Shown: positions 47,891-63,609, counted from the first letter of the stretch. The stretch is DNA of 64,000 nt from Maea johnstoni (GCA_963942565.1 OZ012685.1:40364940-40428939), one strand, 5' to 3'. Numbers and translations: made by a program. The notes: generated by a model from the sequence alone, not told the origin.

Positions 47891-48398
47891 CTAAGTGACC
47901 CCCCCCCCCCCCCCCCGGCCGAATTTCACCACAACATGGTCACTTCCAACATGTATTTGAGTTATCAAAGGTGAACGGATTTGCTTGAAATTTGGAATAT
48001 TTTAGCTAAAAGCATTTAAATGGGAAAATGTATCATAGTTGTTTTGAATTTTTGACAAAGGTAATAAAATGTGAAAGTTACTAGGTGTTTTTTAACAAAA
48101 AAATCTGTATAAAAATGGTTATAGAATTTCAACAAAGTAAAGATTAGTTACAAGAATTGAATTTCCATTTACAGAAAATCATTTCCCGTTTCCGTTAACA
48201 GAAAATGATTATATTTTTCCAGAAAATATTTTTCCATTTGCATAATATGAATTCCTGTTTGCTGAAAATAGAGAGGATTTATCGTTTACGAAAGGGAAAA
48301 TCATATTCCATAAAAGGAATCTATACGGTATTACAAAACCGTGGATATCAATCACAACAACAATATCCCCTGAAAGGTTATTTCACGTTTCTACTTAC

Positions 48399-48560
48399 AT
48401 TTGCAATCAGTGTCTGTGCTTGATCCCATTTTATCAGTGCCTTTGTTCGTAGGGCAAGGTTTGCAGCTTGTTTGAATGAGTTCGTTTTGGAATGTATCGT
48501 AATCACAATCTTTGCATTTTTTAAGTGTGGTATCATACATTTGGCCGACTTTGCATATGT
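48399..48560 (-). CDS. Cysteine-rich repeat exon U1
   Basis: The minus strand from acceptor ATATTTTCAG encodes ICKVGQMYDTTLKKCKDC, DYDTFQNELIQTSCKPC and PTNKGTDKMGSSTDTDCK, to donor CAAAT|GTAAGT, phase 1-1. It has no Met at its start and would not show as a plain frame. It precedes the 27.4-kb intron and can splice in frame to the exon at 20817-21002. Confidence 0.88.
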
Positions 48561-49309
48561 CTGAAAATATAAAAAGACATGATAGATTTCGACTGCAATA
48601 TATTTCTTTCCAAAAATAAACATTTTAAGTCCTGAAACATTGAAAAAAGAGGTTGCAAGGTGTATGGTCAATGCAACATTTTATAACTCCATTTCTAAAT
48701 TAAACTTGAAGTATGGAAACTGTAAACAAGGTTTCCATTTTTAGAAATTTAAAATATTAAACGGAATTGAATATCCATTCTGAACTCGTAATTGACTATT
48801 GCATACTTCTAATAATAAGTTCGTTTTAGCAGGGGTTTTAGTGTGACATGAACCGAAATATTTGAAATGGCCCAACTCTGGGACGAAGCTCCAGATGAGG
48901 CAAATATGATATGTAGAAATGAATAAGAAATTGGGAAAAGGTCATTCCATATTATAAATTTTCATAAAAATGTTAGTTTCAGGTATCTCTAAATGTACTG
49001 GCAAAACATTGACTTCATGTTGAGAGGAAGATCTCAGATGAATTATCACTGATAATTAAAGAAGCGTGGTTATCAAATGAAATTGTAATGCATAAATGAT
49101 AGAACTTGTTCATAACATGAAATTTTTCAAGGGAGGTGTACGCAATTTTAAATAAGATAATATATTCAAAATAAAGATATATCTTCCAATAAATCACTAC
49201 ATTTCTACTAACTTAAGGCTTAAAAAACATTTTCCTAAGATACCTATAGGAGTTTTGGATCGATTTCCACATAGTTATGTCTGTATGATAAGAATGATGT
49301 ATGGATTAC
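48561..49309. other. Intron between repeat exons U1 and U2
   Basis: AT-rich, 749 bp, with no repeat or gene recognised; a TTAAATTTCTAAAAATGG-type stretch near 48740 is unremarkable. Confidence 0.6.
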
Positions 49310-49471
49310 CCATGTCACAGTCAGTGTCGACTGTTGCACCAGTAGTCTTGGTTGTTGTTTTTCCTGTAGGGCATTTCACGCAGGCTTCTGATTTCCCCAA
49401 CGTTTTATAGGTTCCGCGTGCACAGGGCGTGCAGACGCCCACTTTCAGTTCTTGGCCACTGGGACACACAT
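49310..49471 (-). CDS. Cysteine-rich repeat exon U2
   Basis: It encodes VCPSGQELKVGVCTPC, ARGTYKTLGKSEACVKC and PTGKTTTKTTGATVDTDCDM, between acceptor ATTTTACAG and donor ATGG|GTAATC, phase 1-1. It is not a copy of any copy-A exon; its closest look is to the exon at 20817-21002 (CPAGQEL). Confidence 0.9.
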
Positions 49472-50079
49472 CTGTAAAATTAGTTTAAGAGGTATTGCTA
49501 TCTCACAAATTCATGCTTGTAACAGCCGAAGTTGCCTTATTATTATGGGCATATCTCTCTTACCAGAGAACTTTTAGAATATTTTGAGAGATGCCAAATC
49601 AACAGCCCCTTTTCAAATACTTTGCAAATTCATGCTTGATTCATCAGTAACTTTGAAAAGCGCCACAGGTCCAGATGATACTTGTCAGGGAGATCTCCAG
49701 GTATGAGTGTGATAATCTGTCACCAGACAAGACGTTCATTTCCAAGTCCCTCTGAGTATTTTATAGAACAAAGACAACACTTTTTGAAAATAAATTACCA
49801 TGAGTCTAGAAAAGTCAAAGGGGTATTTACTTAGTATCCACTACATGTAGATATGCTGATGCACATCAAACAACCGCCTACCTTTTCCAAAAGACAACAT
49901 AAACAAGGAAATTTAGAGAATTCTAAAAGCTTAACAGAGAAATAGTGAGAAATAAATTATTAATACAAGCATGGAAAGACACAGAACATCAAAATGAAGA
50001 GCAACAGTATACAGATGTAGACATTGTGAAATGAGTAAATAGGCTTAGTTTATATCGAGCCAAAAAGATGAAAAGGCAC

Positions 50080-50244
50080 CTTTGCATTCGTCCAGCTTTG
50101 TGCTCTTTGTTGTACTGGTAGACTTGCCAACAGGACATGCCTTGCAGGAGGTCTGGCTGCCTGCAGTGTCTTGGTAGGTACCTTTAGCACAATCCGCGCA
50201 CTTTTTGTTAGTCAAGTCGTAATACTGTCCAGCTGTGCAGGCAG
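50080..50244 (-). CDS. Cysteine-rich repeat exon U3
   Basis: From acceptor CTTTGTAG it encodes ACTAGQYYDLTNKKCADC, AKGTYQDTAGSQTSCKAC and PVGKSTSTTKSTKLDECK; the donor is CAAAG|GTGCCT, weaker than the others. It is the most 5' repeat exon found before the 3' end of copy B. No signal peptide exon could be recognised between 50245 and 52180. Confidence 0.88.
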
Positions 50245-51590
50245 CTACAAAGTCAAAACATCTTGTGTGATATCAACTTCAGATAGATGGTTATTATTGA
50301 ATGGGCCCAGTTTGGGAAGTCTTGGAGACATAGTTTCTTAGATAGTAATTTTACCCGTATTGATGTTACAATCGATTTTTTGCTTTTTGCTGAATGCTTG
50401 TGTATCTTGAAACAATGTAATCGTCTCATCTGTGCACATTTGATTAGTATTTCCGACATGAGGCCATTATAATAGATAGTTAGATTATAATAGAATAATA
50501 GAACTAGACGTAGTAAAATACTAACAAGGACTGCTATTGGCTTTATACAAGATACCTAGTGTTACAACTACTCCACTTGTGTTTACCTCGTATTCAAAAA
50601 CACACACTGCTATGGAATTCATTCTACCAGGTTGTATAGGCAAGTATTAGTATCCATAAGTCCAAAAGACATTACACAATATTCATGCTTTTATTACAAG
50701 AATACTTGTTATCGAAGCCATGCAAAATGTGCTTAACTACTCGGGAATAGATAAGGCACATCTTACGTCGTTGATACCCACAGAATTCATATCATCATGA
50801 CAGTGAAATTGACCGTTTACACACATAGGAATCCTTCCACTGATCTCCTCTTAAACAGGCTAAAATGAATATGAGAGATGCATTTCTGATTGAAAGGTAC
50901 TTGGTGTTTGGCACCCAGTTTACACAGAACTCCTTAATTCTGGATCATAATTTTGCAAAACCAAATCTTTTCTGCAAAGATTTTCTACTGCTATAATACT
51001 TCTCATAAATATTGTCTTTGATGAATTTTCCTCTTTATTACCCCTAATTCCTATAATATCTTGAATGGCTATTACATCTTAATTCCTATTTGCTTGTATC
51101 TCTTGAGTCCATCTTGGATGAGCTCTGGCCATAAAAAAGTATTTCATTTTTCTAAAATGATACCAACAACCGTTGACACTGGTTCTATGCATTCACCCAG
51201 AGACACCTATGGGTATGATGAGTGCAGAAAAGGAGTGATGGTATGGATTTTCAACTTTGCTTGGTGTGAGTTTTCCTCTGCAATATTAAGCCCAAGTCAT
51301 AACTACTTGCCAATTTAAAACACAGTAAATTGTACCCAGGGAAAATTACCGACTAACCCTCAGTTACGAGCAACTTTTTCACCTGCCTCAAGATACTGTA
51401 AAAACGAATTGGATGCTGTGTGCGATATCCTTTTACCTGTTACAGCAATACTGTATTCATGCAATGTAGTCTTTCCTGTACCAGTGCATTAAGGCTAAAT
51501 TGTTGCTAGCCAGTAGTTTACATTAGCAGGAATCAAAGCATAAAAGAAAGGCTATTGACTATCCCTAAGTCACTGGCAACTTTCTCACAA
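50245..51590. other. AT-rich region upstream of exon U3
   Basis: No exon, element end or array was recognised. If copy A is a separate gene, its promoter and signal-peptide exon should lie here or within the minisatellite flank. Confidence 0.5.
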
Positions 51591-51591
51591 A

Positions 51592-52136
51592 CCTCATGAT
51601 TCAGAAATAAACAATAATTCAGAAATAAACAATAATTCAGAAATAAACAATAATTCAGAAATGAACAATAATTCAAAAATAAACAATATTTCAGAAATAA
51701 ACAAAAATTCAGAAATAAACAATAATTCAGAAATAAACAATAATTCAAAAATAAGCAATTATTCAGAAGTAAACAATAATTTGAAATGAACAATAATTCA
51801 GAAATAAACAATAATTCAAAAATAAACAATAATTCAGAAATAAACAATAATTCAAAAATAACCAATAATTCAAAAATAAACAATAATTCAGAAATAAACA
51901 ATAATTCCGAAATAAACAATAATTCAAAAATAACCAATAATTCAGAAATAAACAATAATTCAGAAATAAACAACAATTCAGAAATAAACAACAATTCAGA
52001 AATAAACAATAGTTCAGAAATAAACAATAATTCAGAAATAAACAATAATTCAGAAATGGATAATACTTCAAATATGAACAATAATTCAGAAAAAAACAAT
52101 AATTCAGAAATAAACAGTAATTCGGAAATAAATAAT
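51592..52136. repeat. 18-bp minisatellite (~30 units)
   Basis: Units of AATAATTCAGAAATAAAC with few variants. Since 18 is a multiple of three, frames stay open on both strands (NNNSEI repeats on plus; SELLFI-type repeats on minus), which is not evidence of coding. It ends 44 bp left of the copy B duplication boundary. Confidence 0.95.
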
Positions 52137-52962
52137 TGGATGCTGCGGTGAGATATTCTTTTACTTACTTATGCAGTCTTACTCATGCATTAACCCTTAA
52201 ATTTGTCTAGATGTTTTCCTTGACATGTGCCATCTGTTCTATGGTACTTTTATAATAACTAGGCAATAAAGCATGCATTCAACTTACGCATTATTGGAAG
52301 GAGAGATCTTGATTTTGATTTCGACATTTCTCTGTCACAAGTATGCTTTCTCTTGGAATATATCGTTTACGTAGTTGGGCTTTTTGGCCCGCCATAGACA
52401 TCAGTGGTTTAAATAATAACACAAATGCACCTATCGTATTGGTAAAATGTTTATTTAGGGAATTGTACACTTTGATAACTATAAAATGATACACATTTGC
52501 TTATCTCATGGATAAGATGTCCTTAGTAGTATGTTACACAAACATGTTAGTGCTTTTCATTACATAAACGTTTTAGTATTCTACCGTACCACCTGTTTCA
52601 TTTTGTAGGTAATTTTAGTTTCGGTTATTTTGCCCCCCCCCCCCCCCCCCCATCTCAACAGCTATAATTTGACCTTCAGCCGAGACTATGGTGACCTTGA
52701 CCCAGTGCCATTGTATCATCACGAAGAAGATTAGCGATGCTTTCTGTGTCACTGGACTAAGCGAAATATAGGACGAAGATGCTACTTATGCTCATTTTAT
52801 AAAGATGATACATAAGAATGTTTGATGATTACTCCTTGCAAATACCCCTCTGTAAAATCAGGCGTGCCAATACGCCACTTCCAAGTTCCATAGTAACGTA
52901 CATTACGATTTAATCGCTTGGTCAGGTATAAGCATTTACACTGCCTGATGGGTTACTACCAG

Positions 52963-54193
<1,231 letters not shown>

Positions 54194-54965
54194 AACGGTT
54201 GACCATGTGAGTGATTTTACCAAACGAAAAGAAAAATATGCATGCTTTCTAAAATGACCCTTGGACATTAACTTTGACCAAGAAAACACTCTCATTTCCA
54301 ATTTTGCTTTTGAGTGTGGTATTTAGATATATTCGTATCTCCCCCTCATTGTATGGGCTACCGAGTACACATAAAATATATACAATACTCTTTATGTAAG
54401 TTGAGATTCAGAAACGGTTCTCATTCAGCCTCAAACTATTCTTGAAAGGTTTTTATTTTATCCCAATTCATGTTTCAATGAATTCCCCTCATGTATGTTT
54501 CACAGGAATAACATTGACCAGTTAATAGGTTATAAGACGTTCGTATTCATGCTATATGATATTTATAGTAAGTACTATCATCTATTATTAATTATATTAT
54601 TTAATCTCCTAACAATAAGCTAGTACATAGTATAATAACATAGTCACTTCTATGGCATTTGTGATACACTTTTCTGTATCTTCCTCTATAAACATTCAGG
54701 TTAAGGTTAAGAAAATCATTTACTTTATTGGCTTTTAAAAGTTCTGCAATAGACTAATCAAAGGCTAAACATTTGAAACAAATATCAATTAAAATCGATT
54801 TTACAAATCGTTTGGAATTAAAGTACCTATATTGTCACTACTGTGCCATTGATACGCTTTGTATGTTCAGCAATTTTATCTTCCGGATATGCAAATGCCA
54901 TACTGTTTAAAGGGTTTCACATCAGCTCATGTACTGAGGTCAAGCTTATCAAACATGCCAACCTA

Positions 54966-55119
54966 TCATCTGTAGTACATTTGAGGCTGCGGAGCGAAGG
55001 CCTCTTCAGGGTTTGGCATTGGATACCCTGTACCCCCAGTACTTCCTTGATAGTTGGGAGAAAACGCGGTAGGTGGCTGAAAGCTCTGAGGTGGCATGGC
55101 AGGGGCAGCGCTCTTTGAT
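54966..55119 (-). CDS. Copy B tail exon
   Basis: Same 51-residue Pro-rich tail as copy A, ending QMYYR and TGA at 54966, after acceptor TTACTTCAG. A conserved AATAAA lies downstream at 54724-54729. Confidence 0.85.
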
Positions 55120-58100
55120 CTGAAGTAATAAGCGTTAGAAATGAATAGATAAAAATGTTGACACAATAACAATTATCCCAGAAATATTTAAGATACCAAA
55201 GATTGAACATATTTCTGAGATTTTTTGTAATTTTTTGAAAACTAAATAGAATAGGTTAACATTGTATTTGAATGGCCATTCGATTCTTTGATGTGATCTA
55301 ATACCTGTGTAGACGATATTTTTCTAGAACTACACATACTCCTAAAATACGATGTCACGTACTTAGAAATAAAGTTCGAAAGAAACATGATAAGGAGATC
55401 GATTTTTGATATGCTTAATTGGACTGTAAGTACTTATAATATGCCAGTGGTTGTAAAACACTCGTGGATTACATGCCAAAACAATAAGCCAAGCATATCA
55501 ATGACACGCGTATCCTTCGATACAAAGGTACGTTCAGTTGTAAGGTCATCCATGCACCCATGCCCAGGAAAATGGGTTGCAATCAGGTATGCGATCGTGT
55601 ATTATAACCTGGCTGGCCATGCATGTTAGTGCAGGAATTAAATGCTGGTATTGTATAAACAAATGCCCATGTGGTCACAGCTAAAGATAACTCTAGTACG
55701 CAGTCAGGTGGCTACGAGCATAAATGCTTAATCATCTAAAATATGTTTCAGAATTCCTGGTCAAGAAATGGAATCGTTTTTTCAATTTGTATAAGAGCAT
55801 GTTTATGGTCCCGAAACGAATGGGTTAAATGACTATACTTACGAGACAACGAGGTAAGCAATACCAGCCAATAGGAGGACCGCAGCAACACCTCCTACAG
55901 CGCCCCCTATTATCTTGCCAAGGTTTTCATCTGAAACGCTCTCTGAAGGTAAAAAGAAACATTTACACATGACACACAGCTGCACCTCATTGACAAACCA
56001 TGATTACCCAGTGGTCCCTGGAGAAGAAAAACAACTACAAGTCACTGGCAATATTCTTACAATTCTTGAGCCACATTCATTCTCTACTTAAATCAATCGA
56101 TGAAGTGTTTATATCAAATTCTGTTCAATACAGCAAAACTTATGAAAAGGATTTTACTATGCATCTACCGATGGATAAACAGAATTTTGTAATCACGTAA
56201 ATTGAATCATATTTTAGAAAAAGGTTAGAATTTGTTCCTTGTAAATTTCCCATATGTAGTGGCAGGAGACATCAGCACTATGATCACGAGACTATTGGGC
56301 TGGACCTCAAACATTGTGAAATCAGTCAACTATTCATTTAAAGAGTGACTTCTATCTGGTTTACCAGGTTGTAGTGAGAGACAGAGAGCAGTCAATGGCA
56401 TCACTTTAGACCGCTCAGCCATCAGAGCAGACCCCAAGCATCACTTACCAGTTTGGTCACATCTGTTGCCTTGGTATCCTGTTTTGCATTCACAGCCTGT
56501 CCCTCGTTTACATGTCCCATGTTTGCAGTAATCTTTTACATCACAGATATCTGCCACAAAGAAAATATTGTCAATAAAAAGCTTATCTTGTAAGGACAGT
56601 GTTGTTACATCCCTATTATTGCCAATGTATTTGATGCAGTAAAACCAAGCCTTTCAAATACATAGAGGCTGGGAAAATGCGTGTTGTTACTTTTTAGATT
56701 AGAAATTCACGGGGATATAACCTAATGGAAAGTATATTTTATCTCTTTATCTTGATTCATCATTTGACCAAGTGGAAGAGTAATTAAGTATGTTTTAAAA
56801 AAATCATCAATATTAAGAGGAACTCTCAAACATTAATGGGTTGACTTATTCCGACCAACTATTTATACTGATCAACTAGTAGACAGTATGCATGTATACT
56901 TATATAAAACATTGTTCACTGTCTATTACACAAGTATAGTGCAGCAGTAGTAAACGCGGCCGAGTAAATATGTCATACCTACAGTACACTACAAATTTAC
57001 TCACCTTTGCAATCGGACTTGGAGTTGCTTCCTTCCTTATCTGTGAACTTGCCATTGTCACATTTTTGGCATGTAGTTTGGTCATCTTTGTCATTGTATT
57101 CGCCTTGCTCACAGGGAATGCAGGACCCACTAGATGACTGATATTGGCCTTTCTTACACTTATCTGGAATGTGGATAGTACACAATACTGCAGGATTCAC
57201 TGCACTGCTCGGACATCCATCGATGCAGTGGATAATGTACATTTTCAATTATAAAGGTTTGGTAAGTTACGAATCTCAAATGCAACATATAAATTAACAA
57301 CACTGTTACTTTAATTGATGTTAGTTATGAGAGAAGGAATTTTTTTTACATTTTGCAGGTTGCATTAATGCTATTTAAAATCAACTTTGACCAAGAAAAA
57401 TCCACATATTAAAATGTGTAGAAGATTTTTACCGCATTTTTATTTTACACTTGATCTTACTGAGAAAAAGCTACAAAGCAAATGTTATATCTTTTATTTA
57501 GTGAGTGCAAGTATTTCCTTACTATCACCCATTCATGTAGAGAGACAAATCCAATCATCCATCTTTTCCTAACGCAGATTGATATAACGATTCATGATTA
57601 TCTGTTTCTGTTGAATTGACATTTTGTTGTGGCAAAAGGTAAAATAGTATGAAACGCTTAAAGATAATCAAATGCATCTTCAGGAGTAGAATGGCTCCAT
57701 GTGCAGAGCAGGGACAGAGCCAGGATTTTCATAACAGGGTGTCCAAATTGGGATTTCAAGAATTTAGAGTGTCCAAAATCCCTGATTGAAAAAGTAAAAA
57801 TCATTACATTGATTATGTACATTAACAAATAAAGTAATTATATGCTTAATTCTTCAAGAAATGTCTTTGTTATTACTTTGTAGTTAGACTTTCTACAAAT
57901 TGAACTTGGACTTGGTATTTATAAAAAAAACACAGACCCACATCTAGGGTGTCTTTTTACCTGAAATCAGGTATTCATCATGAACCAGGGAGTCCAAAAG
58001 ACACCCAGACATCCTGCTGGCTAAGACCCTGGTGCAGAGATTACTGTATAACAGGTTAATTTGGCGTGTACTTAAGTTGGCGTTTTTTTTCAAAAAGGTA

Positions 58101-59063
58101 TTTTCCCTGTATTTATTTTGGCGTCTGGAGCAGTCAGAACAACGCTATCTTTATGTAGACATATTTTTATGCGATCTTTAATTTGGCGTTGATGGGCATT
58201 CGCCAAAAAACGCCAAATTTAAAACCACGCTAAATTAACCAGTTATACAGTACTTACCTATACTACAATCCACGCTGCTCGTTGATCCCGTGCTACGTGT
58301 TGTTTTATCATTAGAGCACTTCGTACATGTGTTCTCAGATGACGCTGCCTTATCACGGTACGTCCCAATTGGACAAAACTCACAACTCTTAGTTGCAATA
58401 TTCAAAATAGAACCGGACTTACAGTCGGCTGAAATGAAAATTGACGCCAATATTAGCCTTTTCTAATAGATATTGCGTGCTGACAGCTTCAGACATAGTG
58501 AGTAGATTAGCAATTTCAAAGTACCACACAAACATTTCCAGTACTGTAGCTGAATATGCGTACCATTCTTAACTTTAAAATTAGAATAATGTATTACTCT
58601 GAACAAATGCGACTGGTATGTAATTCAGTTAAATTACATAGGACGCCATTACTGACCAATTACTGACCAAATATGTATGATGCGCTCCTAGTGATACAAG
58701 CATAATTTTACGAACACTTTTCAAATCACCAATTCGTGTTTTTTTCTGTTATGGCAGTAGTCCACTATTCCTTTGTTGACTGGAATCCTGAGACACCCAC
58801 TCGAAATGATAAAATTCTGAGTTGCTTCAGAAAAAAGTTTTAAAATCTTAAAGTAGCAGTGAACACAATTCTTCATGAGATCTGTAATATACAGTCACAC
58901 TATTTGAATGTAGTTCCTTAACTATTGTCAATTTCTTCTTCTTCTTCTTCTTGTATTTAACAACTGGTACTGGCCAGTAACCTGTGGTATAATATTTTGG
59001 AGCTTGTGGTGGTGGTTGTTGCGATAGCCCATGTTTGAAACGATTTATTTTTCCATTTAGTTG

Positions 59064-59124
<61 letters not shown>

Positions 59125-59147
59125 TAAAAATAATAATAATAACAATG

Positions 59148-59181
<34 letters not shown>

Positions 59182-62100
59182 TAATAATAAAAATAATAAT
59201 GATAATGATATACCAATATTTTAGCCTACTTACGTAGACAATCACTTGACTGTTTACTCCCTTCTTGCAGTGTTGTTGTTCCTGATGGACATTGGTCACA
59301 CGTAGTCATTCCTTCTTTAGCCTGGTATGTTCCTTTCTTGCAGTTCTTACAAGTAGATCCCTCCTTGAACCGTCCTGCGCTGCACTTCACTAAACACAAT
59401 GAAAGTATGTTAGACATCTCTTCAAGAACTGACACTAGTAAAACCGAGAAATGCAATGTATCACAAACCTCTCTAACTTGGGCTTTGCCTACGTGATGGA
59501 GGTGTTCAGAAAGGGCCATGATAAAAGTATAAATCATTTCTTGCCGTCATGGCTAGCATCCAAGTAAACTGAGGGCTTGACCGGATGACACAAACTGACC
59601 TATATAGATGTAGCCTTGCCTATGCTGTTATAGCCATTGGGGTATATTCTAGACAAAGCCAACGTATGCATGTCTACACCTTGGGCACTGGTATGATATT
59701 TGGAAAAGTCAAACTAGCCATCTCTGCTTAATGGTTAAAAGACTGAAACATACTGATAACCCCGGGATATAGGTATTCATTTGTTATTAGTACTCAGGAG
59801 GACCCTTGAAATGAATACAAAGACAATAGGGTTACGATAGTTTTTTTACATATTTTTGCAGTCTTGAGCTTGATTGATAAAACGGGTTTATACATTCAGA
59901 TCTGATTATGCCACCACCTATCAAGTGATACTCCCTGTCGAAAAAGATGGGTAAAACAATCATAAACACCACAAGTGCCAAAAGAATATCCTGAGTGTTG
60001 TCTTTCATAGATGTTTGACAACACATAATCTGTTATACCCTAGTAAGTGTGAGGCTATCTGTTATTTGAATTGTATTTTTCCTGGATCCGCCGAACTAAA
60101 ATTAACCTATCTGATGGGAAAAAAATCACTCTTAATTTTGTTTTTAATACACGGACGACCCAACTTAAAAGTAACTGATGAGGAATTTATAAGTGAGATT
60201 TTTGATTAAATAGATAAAACAATAGTTAAATGTCAATACATTTAGAACAGGAATTTGATGTCTTTACTGTATACCACCTGGTAACAATAAGAGAAATATT
60301 TGCCATGATTTTCTAAAGATATAAATACCATATCCAACTTATTAACCACATATTAAGTACTTAGTTGTTTCTGTTTGTTTGTAAACAATACAATGGAAAA
60401 TAAATAGATTGATTATAAAGTACCTACCTATTGTGCACTCTGTTACCAGTTTTGATCCAACCTTTTCATTCACTTTTTCAGGTGGGCATTCAGTACAAGG
60501 AGCAACACCTCCTTGGGTTTTGTATTTGCCAATAGGGCAGTCTTGACAATCGGTCTTGGCTTGGTTGGTCTCCTTGCCTGCCACACAATCCCCTATTAAG
60601 TAATAAAACATATTTCTCTGTATGCATTTGCAAAATGGGCAGTCTTTGTTAGTTCCATTATATATATCTTTTATTGACTGTAATTTCTTACAAAATCAAG
60701 ATAAGGATAAACAAATAAACAAAAAGAAGGAAAATGAACATATATACAAATTGTCGTAGAAAGGCTGCTAAGGCAAAGTCTGTGAGTGTACCTTTTGTTA
60801 AAAGCATGAAACTTGCCAGAAGTATGCTTCCATATACACTGATGATTTTCAAATATCGATCCATTATGATAAACCTTCATGGGGCATTTTATGAAAATAA
60901 TTTCTGATTTCTGCCGCAATTTCAGAAGTAGTTTCATTTTACTGCTCCACAAAGCCCTGAATGAATTACTGAAAAGATGTCATTTCTACGTAAGTCATTC
61001 TACAATGGTCCCCAGTGAACCACATTACCAACCATGCCTCCCATCTATGCGAAATGTAATTGGGAGTTGACAGAAATAAAAGTTCAGGAGGCTCTGTGCC
61101 AGTAAACTGAACTAACAACAGTTCTTACCAAGTCCTCTCGGAGCTGCACATTGTCTTGTTATCCATATTTTTGAAAGTAAAGTTTATAATACCACATCAA
61201 ACATGTTTCCAATTGTTCTAAACTACTTCCATCTTCACAAAAAGATAAATACTGCATGTTGTACTTTCAGCCAGTTACTATCATCTGACCTACTGTGCCA
61301 TGTACAGTACAGACATTTAATTCCTGCACCAATCGACCGGACGTCTGCCAGTGCCTGGTTGTACAAACACACATAGATAACATGTCAAAAAATAGGCCAA
61401 GCTCATTAATGACCCACGTACCTTGCGAATCAAGGCTACGGCTAGTTGTGAGGTCATCCATGCACCCATGTGCAGGAAAATTGATGGCAATCAGGCGTGC
61501 GGTTGTGTATTATGCCCAGGCATTTAGTGCAGGAATTAAATGTCGGCACTGTATTTGAATTTGACAATTCCCAATAACCAATCATTCCTCTCTAGCGTTG
61601 CATCATTGCACTTTACTTAAAACTGTATCAAACAAGTCATATAGAAATATTTGAGAGCAGGTATGATTAGATCCTTCTCCATCGTTATGTTCCTCTCTAA
61701 ACACGGATAAGAACCTAGATATAAAAGTCCACAAAACCAAAAGTTGTTTGTGTGGTACTGGAATTTGTGATATGATCTATTTTTCTCATAGATTTGATAA
61801 GATATACCTACTTTGACAGTCTTCCTTACTCTTGCTCCCTTCATTAACAGTAGTGGTATCAGTGGTACATTTAGTGCAAGCATCCTGCCAGGGTTTGTCC
61901 TGGTAAAATCCTTTCACACATTTTTTACATGCATTGGTTGCTGCGTCTCTATAATTTCCAACGTCACATGCAGCTGCAAAATACAATGGATACGATTGGT
62001 ATTGCTTTGAAAGTATATTAAAATCCATATATCAAAGACATTTAATTTCACAGTAATTAATCAGTTACCTGCCAGCAACAAGCAATGGATAATTTGCCAA

Positions 62101-63551
62101 GGAATGGCGGATGCATGGCAAAATAATTAGGCACACATACTATTTCATGACCTACTATTCCATGACTTACTTAGTTGTGTGCTTATCCCATTAACACTCA
62201 GAGCGGCCAAAAGAGGCCTGACGATTTTGGAAATATTTTCCTTACAAAAGCATTTTTTTTTAAATATTTGAAGGAGAAATGTTGATCAGAAGATAAACAA
62301 CAACTCTCCTTGAACTACTTCGCAAACTTTCGCTTTATTCCCAAGTTATTTCCAAAAGTATGAAAGTAGCAGACGATACTTCAAGAGGAACCCTTGAGTG
62401 TGAATGGGTTATATTACAAATGTTCATAAAAATACAATCTCATAAGGCCTGTGCATCTTAAGTGCACACAGTCGGACAACATTGAACATAACCCTTAAAT
62501 ATTCTTTTTTTTTTGAAAAAGGAAAAGGATTGCTAAACCTATGTAGAACATCAATTTCAAGTAATTCCAAAGTATTGTTTTGTTTTCAGGATAAATCCAT
62601 TCTTGTCAGATCATGTGTAATTTCTTCGTGCAAATGAGGTGCCCACCTTGACTGCATTCTGTGTTCTTTTTAGCTCCCTCTTTTTCAGACACCTTGCCTG
62701 TTGGGCACGCCTTGCAGGTACCGAACTTTGACGTGGCTCCTTCGTCATTATCCTTGTACTTATCCCGTTTGCAATTAACGCATTTGTCACTTTCCAATTG
62801 CTGCCCGGAGGGACAGAATCCTTAAAACATATAGACAACCAGTCAGTATGTGGATTGCGATCATGTAACGGTGTATAAGGTAACAAAAGAAATTGTAAAT
62901 AATAAAATAGTAACAACTACTTGTAATTGAGAAATGTAACAAATTAACTTTTAGATGTGTACATACAAAATGTAAAGGCATTAAGAACCAATTTCATTAT
63001 TGAAAAACAACTCTTTTATGTTCTCACTGTGTATTCACCTATCGGTTCGTAAGTGTTCAGCATTGAGGTTCCCCATTCATATTAGTACAATTGTGTTATT
63101 CAATGAAATAACATGATTCATTATAGCCTCGGTGTCATATAAAGATTGTCAAGCACCAATTAAAATCATATATATTATTTGATAGAGTGAATATGCCGCA
63201 ATGGAGTTTTGCATAGAAATTTAATTACTATTAATGGAAAGATGTACATATTATTTAACATATTATTTAACAATTCAGAAATATATATTGATGCACATAG
63301 AATACTTACTACTACATATAAGGTACAAACTATGTGATGAGGTTTTGTGTAAATAAAGTAATGTATGCATTTCCAAACATTTAATCATTTAAATTTACTA
63401 AGTGTTCCATAATAAGAGTTTAATTTTCTCATGCTACTACGAATGAAAAGGGTGTCTTAGGCAAACAAAAGCCCTTGCTGCTACTACTACTACTACAATT
63501 ACTTATACTGTTACTACTACTTATACTATTATTACTAGTTACTACTACTAA

Positions 63552-63609
<58 letters not shown>

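Noticed and set aside
51533-52151. NNNSEI-repeat and SELLFI-repeat proteins from the 18-bp minisatellite
   Set aside because: An 18-bp period keeps all frames open; both strands read equally well and there is no start, splice or homology support.
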